A DNA stretch of 64,000 bases, taken from Omphalotus guepiniiformis. Its lineage: Eukaryota; Basidiomycota; Agaricomycetes; Agaricales; Omphalotaceae. The position numbers were made by a program, and so were the translations under genes. Each line of letters begins with the position of its first letter. The first letter of the stretch is position 1. Below, piece by piece: positions 11,661 through 20,999 of this stretch. The DNA lies in the NCBI GenBank assembly GCA_028554645.1, contig JAQOOI010000080.1, positions 62,001-126,000 of the forward strand. Direction: 5' to 3'. The notes below the pieces were generated by a model. The model was not told the DNA's origin, did no database searches, and saw only the letters and a list, made by a program, of their open reading frames with translations.

Positions 11661-12135
11661 GGAATGAGAAGTATTGAGAATTATTACAAGCCATGAAGGA
11701 AACTGGAAACGCACGGCTCAGTCCTTTATGCAATGCAACCAGTAAAACACCAAATGGAACCGATGGAACAGTGACAGACGCCAAAATGGCGCCGCGATCT
11801 AGACTAGCACGAGATGTGCTAGTGTTTTGCAGAAGCACAATGAAGTGCCTGTGTTCAAGAGATAGCGTTCAAAGCTGTGTGAGGAAGTAGAGGAAGGAGG
11901 AAGAATATTAAGTTAAGCGCCGCGGCGCCACATCAACTGGCTCGTTAAGCGCTCAGCGCTCAGGCCACAGCGCTGCGCCACACGCAGCCCCATCTATCAG
12001 GGCACCACTTATTTAACCACTTATCAATATATCAGGCACTACTTACTTGACATCAAAACTCTCATAAAATGTGACGTTGTGTGGTTATAAGCCAAATATA
12101 TATTTATCGTTAATGTAACTAACACTATTCACGAC
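11661..12135. other. Gap inside the transposon
   Basis: No coding signal is seen. At 11,913-11,985 there is a run of GC-rich palindromes (GCGCCGCGGCGCC, TTAAGCGCTCAGCGCT). The rest is AT-rich. Confidence 0.5.
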
Positions 12136-13000
12136 TCATTGAAACATCGGATGAAGTGCAGCTTCCACTCCCTCAGCACATAGTTCCTTGTAAAACCCGA
12201 CGGCGTCGTCTCTGTTTCGCCAAGCGTTACAACGTCTTTAGCGACAGTAAAGGGGGGAACACTTACAGATCCTCAAAGACTCGACACTGTTCCTTCCATT
12301 GTACCACATGCCGCAGACTCTGACCATCCACTACTTTTCCCTTCGCTTGCTGCCGTTTCTTCTTGGGGCTCGCAGGCGAGAACGTGCACGGAGGATCAGT
12401 TCCCATGTACTGAAAAGGATCGGCAGGGTCCGGAATACGAGGTCGAGTAGGTGTAGCAGGGCCTGAAGGGGAGGATAAGAGACGAAAGCGCTGTGTGAGC
12501 TCCACCACTGATGCACCCTGAGCGACTGATGCAGGCTGAGGATTGACGCGATGAGTGGAGGGGTTTGCAGCGGTAGGCGATGACGGCAAAGGTTCAGAGG
12601 CTGGAACTGAAGGCGAAAAGGGAGACCCCACGAAAGGTTGCAGTGTGCCTGTCCAAGGATTCACGAATGAATCGTCCTCGCCATCGCGGTGATCGTGACT
12701 TTCAAGGCATGCAAACCTCCACCATTTCAAGGCCGAGTCCTGCGAGCTGAATTTCCGGGTTATGGCCTGCACCTTTTTCGCTTGAAGGCTGGCACGATTC
12801 CTGCAGAGCATTAGAATATCTGTTTCGAAGAAAAGGTCACGGACTCACCAGTCCTCATAAATACCAGCTTTCGCTCCGTCGAATAGCACATAATAAGACG
12901 GGGTGACACTGTTATAGACAGGGCTTTTCAGGCAGTACAATGGGGGCTTGCAACCTCGGCGAGGGTCGCCACTAAAATCATTATCACTGGGGTTGCTCAT
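12136..13000 (-). CDS. RNase H1 N-terminal (RNA:DNA-hybrid-binding-like) domain protein, no catalytic domain
   Basis: There are three exons: 13000-12849, 12800-12267 and 12235-12136. Residues about 33-85 match the RNase H1 N-terminal/caulimovirus-P6 fold: SYYVLFDGAKAGIYEDW, then KKVQAITRKFSSQDSALKWW. In RNase H1 this fold binds RNA:DNA hybrids. A low-complexity Pro/Ser linker follows (PSSPTAANPSTHR, PATPTRPRIPDP), with the basic patch SPKKKRQQAKGK. The C-terminal exon reads RCNAWRNRDDAVGFYKEL and ends HPMFQ. That last segment resembles a second, degenerate copy of the W...A..FYKEL half of the fold. No RNase H catalytic domain is present. Reading frame and splice sites are intact. It may bind nucleic acid for the element; that role is inference. 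Confidence 0.78.
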
Positions 13001-13301
13001 GGATGAAGGATAAGAGGACAGTCACACTGGTGTGACCATCTAAACCAGCAGGATCCGCGAGGCATCCATCACGGCCACATAATTTTCTTTTGCAGGTCAA
13101 ATGATTTTTCAACGACCGACAAGAAAGGATTCTGATCGCAGGGGTGATGATCTCTATGCAACCAATAGCAATCTATTCAGAACTCGTAAACTACGATACA
13201 TCACGGACTAGAACCAAGGAAGGTCAAATCAATAACTTCGCGCTCGGGGGAGGAGAATCCCATTGCTGTATCTCCATCAGCTGAAGAGGGGAAAGACGAT
13301 G

Positions 13302-14043
13302 TTAGCTATCAATGACAGGGAAGTATGGGTGGCACAACTGACAGTCTGGAGTGGCTGCGCGGGGTGCAGGAACCTCAACGATGTTATGCGGAGTGTACCA
13401 ATGGGGGTTATAGTGAAGACGGTGCCTAAATACTTCAGGCCTCCCAACAGTGCGAACGAATTCACTGAACGCAACCCGAACGTATCCTCGAATAGAGGTG
13501 CTGAAAGCTAAGGGTTTCCTCGGGTCGCAAAGAGGGCCGCAAGGAACTGCTCGTCTCATCGCGTCTGTCGGGCCATGGGTCCTAGACCACACTGTCCGAT
13601 CGGCACGCTCGTAAAGGACAACCATTGTGCCGAGGACACAGCGCTGGAGAAAGCTGGTCCTCATATGTTGGGGCTGCTCGTTGGCGCACTCCCTATGTTC
13701 ATGCCCTTCGGCCACACACTATAGATGTAAAATGGTAAATTCTGTTAGCGAGGCGCGTGGTAAGGACATATTGACTGACCTCTTGTAGAGTTTGCCCCAT
13801 TCGTGAGAAGTCATTACGACCGTAATCAATCCAGCGGGCCAGTTCACACGAAGGGAACCTGGGGTTGTTCACTACGGGCTGCACGATGCCGTAGATGACA
13901 TGCTTGAGCATGTATTCGAGCGCACGAGCAGGTGAGACAATAGGTGGGACAGACGAAAGAACACCCAGCAGGTTCTGGACGTCCGTGTTGAGGGGGTCAT
14001 TGTGAGGTTCAACGCTTTGAATGTCCACGTCCATGTTGAGCAA
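13302..14043 (-). CDS. Unrecognised transposon-borne gene, two exons
   Basis: It starts MLNMDVDIQSVEPHNDP at 14,043. Exon 1 ends at a GTCAGT donor after RMGQTLQE, and an acceptor near 13,720 leads into AEGHEHRECANEQPQ and a Cys-containing C-terminus (CQLCHPYFPVIDS) ending at 13,302. The product is about 220 residues and soluble. I recognise no domain. The intron begins GTCAGTCAATATGTC, nearly the same as the intron start (GTGAGCCAATATGTC) in the gene at 15,820-16,930, which may point to common origin of the two genes. Confidence 0.55.
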
Positions 14044-14167
14044 TGCATCAAGTTGGAACTGTTATATACGCTTCAGCACCCAATCACAGGTAGGCAGTGG
14101 TTGACGCGTATACCTGTTGGGGTGACCCGAAACTACGGACATGCAGCACTCTGATAGGAGAAGGTGT

Positions 14168-14460
14168 TACGGCAGGAGCCGCCCGGCGCGCGACTCCAGG
14201 TCGCTCGCCACACAGAACGACGCAAGGGTCGTCAAAGCAAAAAGCAAAATAAAATAAAAAAAGGAAAAAAAAAAAGGAAAAAAGACCCAGTGCTGAGTTG
14301 TACTGGAAGAGAGTTGATACGCGCTTGTTGTTACGGCAGAAGCCGCCCGGCGAGCGACCTGGAGTCGCGCGCCGCACAGAACGACGCAAGGGTCGTCAAA
14401 ACGAAAAAAAAACCCAATGCAGAGTTGTACTGGAAGAGAGTTGATATGCATTTGTCGTTG
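14168..14460. repeat. Tandem 165-bp repeat whose central hairpin is inverted between copies
   Basis: Two direct copies (about 14,168-14,330 and 14,332-14,460) share TTACGGCAG-AGCCGCCC at the left and ACAGAACGACGCAAGGGTCG plus GTTGTACTGGAAGAGAG at the right. The 25-bp hairpin between them, 14,185-14,209 (GGCGCGCGACTCC...), appears in copy 2 at 14,349-14,373 as its exact reverse complement (GGCGAGCGACCTGG...). Each copy is followed by the second stem ACGACgcaaggGTCGT. Confidence 0.8.
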
Positions 14461-14559
14461 TGGAGCTAAGTCACGTGAATCGGATGAATAATTCCACGAT
14501 CACGCGCAAGCAAAGGACCACGAGGCTCACATGAGCCCAAGTAATCGTCACTCTTTTCT

Positions 14560-15120
14560 TAACCTTCACCTCGTCCGGCGTTGGCCACTTCATTGTGGTC
14601 CATCAAGCATGGCGACCGGTGTGTCGTTAGTGCAGTCTGACCATAGGTCACTACCATTTTTTCGAATATATCTTTGTTGACCCGCGGGATAAGACCCGGT
14701 ACCTTCAACTAGTTGTTACCTGAAGACCTACCTACTATCGTACTTAAGTTATCCTTCACCTCGTCCGGCGTTGGCCACTTCATTGTGGTCCATCAAGCAT
14801 GGCGACCGGTGTGTGTCGTCAGTGCAATCTGACCATAGGTCATAACCACTTACGAATATATATTTGTTGAACCTAAATTGATACCGGAAGACCCTACTGT
14901 CGTACAAAATTTATCGTTCGCCTCGTCCAGCGGTGGCCACTTTCCTTGTGGTCCAGCAAGCATGGCGACCAGTGTGTCGTTTAGTGCAATTTGACCATAG
15001 GTCATTGCCTTTTTTCAAATATATCTTTTTGGTCCAGCGGATAAGACCTCCACTTGTGGTTGAGAGAGCATACCGACCGTCGCGTCGTTAGAGAAATTGA
15101 CCATAGGTCACTGACACAAT
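14560..15120. repeat. Tandem array of 155-190-bp units
   Basis: Units start near 14,563, 14,753 and 14,911, with a partial unit at about 15,030. Each carries CCTCGTCC(G/A)GCG, GGCCACTT, TGTGGTCCA-CAAGCATGGCG, ACC(G/A)GTGTG and TTGACCATAGGTCA in the same order. The TGACCATAGGTCA core is itself a palindrome. No coding signal is seen in it. Confidence 0.8.
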
Positions 15121-15229
15121 GAAGATGAGTATTGCCGGACTGCCCAGGCATGCGGTTCATCTGAAACGCATTTAGTTTTGTTTTTGTTGGCCAGGGCTCG
15201 CCGGCGCACTCAGAGCTCAGTCAGTCTCC

Positions 15230-15600
15230 TTATAGCTAGAGCGAGAGGGTTGTGGGGAGCGGGTGCACTTTCGTGCACCTGGTTCGATCTTACAAGATTG
15301 GCGGGAAGTGTTGGTCAGAAAGGAAGGAAAAACCAATGATCGAATTTCAGAGCTTTGCTCCGAAGGTAGGCGTCATCATTGAAATCCTTTTGAGTTGTGC
15401 TGAATCTCAGTATGGCTAGACCGAGAAGTGCAGGCTCAACTTCGGGCGCCAGTCGTGCAGGTGGTGCTATCAAGATTGACCGGAAGGGTTGGTTGGGAAG
15501 GGAGAACGTTGAATCCAATCGGCAGTTGCGCGTCAGATGGATTAACTAGAAGTGTTAGCATTGCCCCGAAGGTAGGTCACATAACTGAAAATCGATTTGA
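15230..15600. repeat. Degenerate direct repeat of about 200 bp, no gene
   Basis: Two diverged units share CAAGATTG-CGG-AAG-GTTGGT, AAGGGA/AAGGAA, and CCGAAGGTAGG. The first also contains the hairpin GGTGCACtttcGTGCACC at 15,264-15,280. Confidence 0.5.
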
Positions 15601-15819
15601 GTAACAACCCTGATAGATCCCGATTGTTCTGTGACACAAAGTTTCTAATATTATTTCTTGAGTTTCTTAGCGAAGAATGCAGCAACTTTCAAGAATTTTA
15701 TTTTTGCGGTAAGTCAATTGCATGAATTTTTCACAGACCCACTAATCTAAACACATCGCTACAGAATACTACTACTTTTTTCTCAGTTTTTGGTTTTTCA
15801 AATGTACTTCGAGCGGTAA

Positions 15820-16930
15820 TCAAAATTGTTTCACTAAAAGATCCCACCCTGGAGTGTTGGTGATTCCCACCTTGCGAAAGAGCAACAAATCACCAGGCTG
15901 GACTCGGAGATCAGTGTCCCAATTAATTGGGGCCCATCGAACCGCTCGTTTTTTGGAAATCTCGAAGCGGTCGCCGGTCTCGATGCCAGATTGGCCCAGT
16001 CGAATCTTGTTGGAATCGAGTGAGAGACGAAAATCGCCGTGGAGTAAAATGACTACCCTGCGAGCGGGGAGTCCATCCTGGAATGAAAATTAGCTCTATT
16101 TGCGCGCATGTGAGAGCAGGAAAAATGTACCTGAAGCCAGAAGCGCAAAGTTACCTTTCCAGTGGGGCAAGGGGAGTCTACAGCGGGTGTAGCGGGAGAG
16201 AGGCTACGAGGCCTGTTTGAAGCGTTTGAGCGGTACTGACGTTGGGGCGTCCTCGGGGTCGAAGCGGAGCTTGCAGATAACGTGCTAACAGGAGACGACA
16301 GATTCGCTCGGAACGGGGTATACGGCTCAGTCGCGCGAGTGGCCCTCGTGGCACGTAATGCACCAGTGGTAGCCCGAGAGGGGCGACGCAAATCTTCGCG
16401 ATAGCGTAGCCTATCGGCGATGAAACCCTCTTCGAAGACTTCGGGATGTGACTCTCGCAAGTTGATATGGGTAACGTAGTGGCGGTCACGAAAGAAATAG
16501 GAAGCGCGTGCTTCCACGAATTGCTGTGATGCAAATGGTCAGGCTGGGTCATCACTGAGACATATTGGCTCACCTCCTCGTACCAGCGACCGATGTTAGA
16601 GAGGTGGCGGTCACCTGTGTCGAGGTGAAGACCACGAGCACCACGAGGTGGAGGGATCAACCGGCGCAAGTGCTTGACAAGATCACGCTCGATCGCACGC
16701 ATCATAGTCTGCTTGTCGCCTTGATAGACGAGAGCGACCTCACCGTATCGTTCGACGTACCCTTCTGGACGCATGAAAGGAAGGACAAGAAGGGGAGGGG
16801 AAGCAAGTATCAGCTTTTATGACCTGAGCCCTACGAGGAGGTCAGTACAGTCAGATATGTTCACGTACACATAGGGACTGTTCGGCAGTGCCGGGTCAAT
16901 TTTTCGTAGACTTGCTGGTTGTCTGGTTTC
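15820..16930 (-). CDS. Unrecognised transposon-borne gene, basic Ser/Arg-rich middle
   Basis: An upstream exon ending near 16,870 reads NQQVYEKLTRHCRTVP; the start lies further upstream and was not fixed. The next exon reads EGYVERYGEVALVYQGDKQ, then RDLVKHLRRLIPPPRGARG and a GTGAGC donor. The third exon holds RDRHYVTHINLRESHPEVFE and a Ser/Thr/Arg-rich stretch (SASSASTPRTPQRQYRS). The last exon reads RRVVILLHGDFRLSLDSNK, GDRFEISKKRAVRW and QPGDLLLFRKVG and stops at 15,820. The C-terminal part predicts beta strands. Frames join cleanly, so the gene may be functional. No family is recognised. Confidence 0.6.
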
Positions 16931-17097
16931 AAGTTAACGAGTGTTCAGATCTGGAGATCTGAAGTCTGGAATTCTCAGGCCGTAAAATCATTTTCTCTAG
17001 GTATCCAAATAAACAAGTAGAAGGCAAGAAAAACAACAAACAAAGTTTACTGTGCCAACCGAGGGGGAAATTTGATCGTCTCTCCATACCCAACCTT

Positions 17098-17140
17098 GCG
17101 CGACTTTCAGGTCGCCAGAGCACACGACGTCAAGTCGTGT
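17098..17140. repeat. Paired hairpins GCGACtttcagGTCGC and ACACGACgtcaAGTCGTGT
   Basis: This is the same two-stem module as at 7.9-8.0 and 14.2-14.4 kb, here about 120 bp before the plus-strand gene at 17,263. Its position in front of or between element genes in each case suggests a shared regulatory or transposition function; this is inference. Confidence 0.6.
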
Positions 17141-17262
17141 TTGCGAGCTGACATCTGGTCAGCCCACACTGAGTTCTCCCCCCGCCTCTGACCCGTCGTA
17201 GTTCGAAAACTTCCGGATGGACACATCGGAAATCTCGGACCTGCTGACCGCGCCTGTGGACT

Positions 17263-19632
17263 ATGGAGGTACGCTACCCAGAGGTTTCCGTAGATGCAAC
17301 TGAGGCACTGACGCGTCATTTAGCGCGTTCTAATAAACGAAGAAAAGGTCCTACAGGAGTTCTGACCGCGGAGCAGAAAGCAAGAGTGGATATGCTGATG
17401 CCGTCATGGACTGCCGTCTTGGAGGCGAATCGTGTGGCAAAGAAGCCGTATCGGTCCAAAAACCCGCCTGAGGTGTTGGCGTGGCTGCAGGCGGTAGCAG
17501 TGAGGCTGCTGGACGAATCGCCCGAGTTTGCGGCAGTTAGAGAGCAGAGAGCGTTGATTAAGGTGGGCCTTGAGAGTTGAAAGATGTTTGGTTTGGTTCT
17601 GACAACTTTCCGCCTGTAGAACATTGTTTCTGCCTTCAAGAACTACCACTTTCGTCAATATAGCGAGGAGTCAAACACGGTACAGTCACCCGTTCCCCCC
17701 GACGCAGGCAAAAGCCATGATCGCGTGGTCTTCAGTAACCCTTCGAAAGCTTCGGCGGTCTTTTTCTCGTTCCAGTCGAGGGTTTCCGGCAAGGACATCT
17801 TCAAGGAGGAGAGACTAGAGGAAATCAGAAAAAAAGCAAAGGAGCTACAGCTGTCGAATGATGCTGAAGGACGACAAAACAACAATGCGGGTTTGTTTGC
17901 GCGCGCGCTCGCAATCTGTTATCGCGAGTGTGAGGAGAAGGAGCGATACGAGCAGAGGGCAAGTGAACTAAACGTCAACGAAAAGGAGTAAGTTAAACCC
18001 CCCTCCTCATTGAAATTATACAGCTGAGCCTCGGAATAGGAATCGCGCAAAGTTCTTAGGAGCGGCTCACAGCACACTCTCTGCCATACGAGATACTGGA
18101 CGCTTAGGACAAGTCGGCATGCAGTTGATGCTGGCGTACATGAGTGAGAGTGGTCCACGTGCGACTATGTGAGTTGTTCCTTTGATGCTGTCAACTAATC
18201 AACTTACATTTTTGCGGTTCAAGGTTACCAATTGACCCTGTATGGAAGCCTGAGGGCGAGGAATGGGAGGACGATACCGAGTACGTTGACCGATACGCGT
18301 CTTGGGCCGGACAATTTCTTTCAGCTGGTACGTTGAGTAACTGGTGCCGCCTCGAGTTGATATTGATTGACATTCGAAACATGCGCAGTGCACACACAGG
18401 ATAACGGACAGCGCCAACACGAGATACCCTCGAATAAGGAGGGTGTTCCGGTCTTTCCCGAGGTCGATCTGTGGAAGATGACAGGTGAGGAACAGAGTGC
18501 GTTGTATAACGCTTATTTCAGTAGAGTTTGGGGTACGTTCGTTTATTCTACACCTTGCGCAGGGCAATGAATCTGACCTGATCATTCAGAACACAGCTGG
18601 CCTTTTGACACCACTATGCCAGCAATCCCATGGGCTGATATTGCGGAGACTCCAAATCTATTCTACGATACACAAACGCATACGATGCCCAGACCACTTG
18701 TAGCAGCAGACTTACTTGAGCTGAGCGACATCATGAGCGTGAATAGTTCAATGAGAAAACACTCGGGAGTCGAGGCGGCGTGCCCATTCGTGTTCTACCC
18801 GAAAGCTGTTATCCAGCAAAACCTGCATTCACATAAAACGTCGGTTCAGGAATCATGGTGTGAGGGTGAAGAGGTCGATGGCAAATCGTCGTCACCGATG
18901 GTCATGGGTGACATTCCCTTGGGTGAGGAATCTGCTGGAGAGGATGACGAAGCGGTGTGGCAGGGCATTGAGGACGATGTCAAGTCATCGTCACCGATGG
19001 TGATGGGTGACATTCCTTTGGGTGAGGAAGGTGCTGGGGAGGATGACGAAGCGGTGTGGCAGGGCATTACACAGTCGGACAAGACGCCAGGGGACGAGGA
19101 AGAAGACAAAGAAGAATGGCAGGGTATTGCCCAGGAAGAAGAGGGAGATGAATGGCAAGGCATTGCCAAGGGCTCAGTGGAGTCACCAGGCGAGGAGAAA
19201 GCGATCGACGTCGGGCGTTCGGAGATCATGCATCACGAAATCGGTTCCAGTGAAATGGGTACAACAAGACCAACACGGAAGAAGAGGGCGGCTGTGAGTT
19301 CTCCACGGGCTCGGTCGGCAGCTCGAGCGTCAGTGCGATTGGGAGCAAGAGGTCTCAGTGCACCTGCTCCTTTGGACGCCACTCCCAGCCTTTTCATGAA
19401 TGGTGTCCCACGACCTGAACAGCCAAAGGAGTGGACTGAGAAGCAGCTTTGGGGAGCGGGGGCACCATCGGGATGGAGGGGTTATGCGATGTTGACGGAT
19501 GATGGACAACCAATGTCTTGGGTCCCTGGCCTTGGATTTGTAGAGGTTGATGAGCACACTCAAAAAGTGATTCATCGCGACGAATTTGACAATGTTCGCT
19601 ACTATGACCGACCGACACGGACTACCAAGTAA
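17263..19632 (+). CDS. Large acidic unrecognised transposon-borne gene with internal duplications
   Basis: At least six exons run from an ATG at 17,263 (an alternative ATG at 17,218 reads MDTSEISDLL but is out of frame) to TAA at 19,632. Early exons give HLARSNKRRKGPTGVLTAEQ and a coiled, Lys/Glu-rich segment (EERLEEIRKKAKELQLS). The middle reads AKFLGAAHSTLSAIRDTGRL, WEDDTEYVDRYASWAGQF and MTGEEQSALYNAYFSRVW. The last exon begins AIPWADIAETPNLFYD. It contains two copies of SSSPMVMGDIPLGEE, each followed by AGEDDEAVWQGI, then two shorter EEWQGIAQ/DEWQGIAK units, a basic patch (TRKKRAAVSS) and a C-terminus with WRGYAMLTDDGQ. It is about 700 residues. The acidic repeats plus basic patch suggest a nuclear protein; function unknown. 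Confidence 0.65.
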
Positions 19633-19664
19633 AACTCGTCTTTGTGTGCGTGCCCGAAGTTTTT

Positions 19665-20340
19665 ACTAACGTGGTCAAGTTCACTACTAATGGTGCGACT
19701 TCATCAGTGCAATGTCAAGTTCATTGGTGGGGGTGGAGTTCATTGGTGCTGAGTTCAAGTTCATTAGCAAAGGTGGAGTTCATTAGTCTGGTATGAAGTT
19801 CATTACTGACAAAGCTCAAGTTCATTGGTAGGGGTGGAGTTCATTTTGTAGTCTCAAGTTCATTATTGACGAAGTCCGATCATTACGGACCTGGCGCAAA
19901 TTCATTAGCAAAGGTGGAGTTCATTTTTTAGTCTCAAGTTCGTTACTGACGAAGTCCGAGTTCATTAGTGGTGACAGAGTTCATTACGGACCTGGCGCAA
20001 ATTCATTAGCAAAGGCGGAGTTCATTTTTTAGTTTGGAGTTCATTATTGACAAAGTCCCGAGTTCATTACTGACGATGGAATGATGGTCATACCTGGCTC
20101 TGGTTGAACAAGAAGGTGAAGTTCATTACTCCAAGGCTGAAGTTCATTAGTGGCATGGGATTCATTACAGACCCAGCTCAAGTTCAATACGCAGGTGAAG
20201 TTCATAAGTAGCCAAGTTATATTTCATTAGGTTACCAGTACATTCACGCAGGCTTTTGTTGTAGTCTACCATTATGTAATCAAGCAAGTTCATTTGAAGC
20301 CAGATCAAGTTAGGTGATGACCGCCGAGTTCAGAATAGAA
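19665..20340 (-). repeat. Right subterminal array of AATGAACTT(G) motifs, inverted relative to the left array
   Basis: More than twenty copies of (A)AGTTCATT(A) occur at irregular spacing of about 18-40 bp. On the minus strand they read AATGAACTTGAG or AATGAACTCC, matching the left array motif (ATTGAACTTGAGG and AATGAACTTG). No reading frame of note crosses it. With the left array it forms a pair of inverted subterminal arrays. Confidence 0.8.
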
Positions 20341-20354
20341 CTGGTTAAAATTTA
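20313..20354 (-). repeat. Right terminal inverted repeat
   Basis: On the minus strand it starts TAAATTTTAACCAGTTC and continues CTGAACTCGGCGGTCATCACC, collinear with the left end from GTAAA onward. Confidence 0.75.
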
Positions 20355-20362
20355 CTGCGTGG
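20355..20362. repeat. Right target-site duplication CTGCGTGG
   Basis: Perfect direct copy of the 8 bp at 1,319-1,326. The empty site would read ...CGGTG, CTGCGTGG, AAGGTACTG... Confidence 0.82.
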
Positions 20363-20999
20363 AAGGTACTGCCAAATGGGAAGGGCTTTGCTGGGGAGAG
20401 GTACTACAAAGATGGGATGGAAGAGGAGAGAAAGAGTTCACGGGAACGTTCAACTGAGGTAACGAAGGTGAATGTGGAAGCGCAACCCCGGCGCATGTTG
20501 GTGTTCTGCGAGATCTACTTAATTGAGATTTCTGTAAGTATCTAGTACGAAGCTTCCACTTAAATATAGCTCGGGACGAATGCAGCGTGAACATGCCTCA
20601 TATGCCAGTTGTGTGGCTGTTTTTCATATCTGATCGATACATATTCTATCACACTGCATGCTGCACGTATTGCACGAAGTGCACTCATAACACACGGATA
20701 CAGCACTGTACAAGCATGTCTCTCACTGTTCATTAGATTGTATGTAACATACACTTTCCATTGGAATCTTGCTCCTGTCTTCCTCATTACTTAGTTCTAT
20801 AGATAACTCTGTAGTCACAGTATATAAGTAGAAAACTCTTACGAATCTCTTTCAAGTGATATAACCTAGTCACTGCTAACTTCAGTGTTGCGGCCCACCG
20901 AATCCATTCATTTTTCGCCCTACTCTACGGTTTACTCGCCCCCAGTCATTAGGTCTCCAGTACAACTCATATCAGACACCCAGAATTTTCAACTCAGTG
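20363..20999. other. Gap between the transposon and the IFI6-like gene
   Basis: No gene is seen. The last 100 bp before 21,000 (pyrimidine-rich runs, CACCGAATCCATTC) fit a promoter and 5' leader of the next gene. Confidence 0.4.

Larger units (their letters stand above)
1327..20354 (-). mobile_element. Complete 19-kb KDZ-type DNA transposon with cargo genes
   Basis: The element is 19,028 bp long. Its ends are imperfect inverted repeats of about 42 bp (1,327-1,369 against 20,313-20,354) flanked by a perfect 8-bp direct repeat. Inside each end lies an array of short TGAACT(T/C)G motifs, and the two arrays are in opposite orientation. It contains a Kyakuja-Dileera-Zisupton transposase with a CxC2 cysteine cluster at 4,037-7,786. 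The cargo is a T5orf172 gene, an F-box-like fragment, a PRPF31 fragment, a repeat protein, an RNase H1 N-terminal-domain protein and four unrecognised genes. No TET/JBP-type dioxygenase, a known companion of fungal KDZ elements, was recognised. The transposase has a frame break and a stop, so this copy would need a transposase supplied in trans. Confidence 0.82.

Noticed and set aside
19665..20340. CRISPR-like look of the AGTTCATT array
   Set aside because: Spacing is irregular, repeats are only 9 bp, and the genome is eukaryotic.
1327..20354. TET/JBP dioxygenase expected as companion of a fungal KDZ element
   Set aside because: No HxD...H...R pattern of a 2-oxoglutarate dioxygenase was found in any cargo gene.
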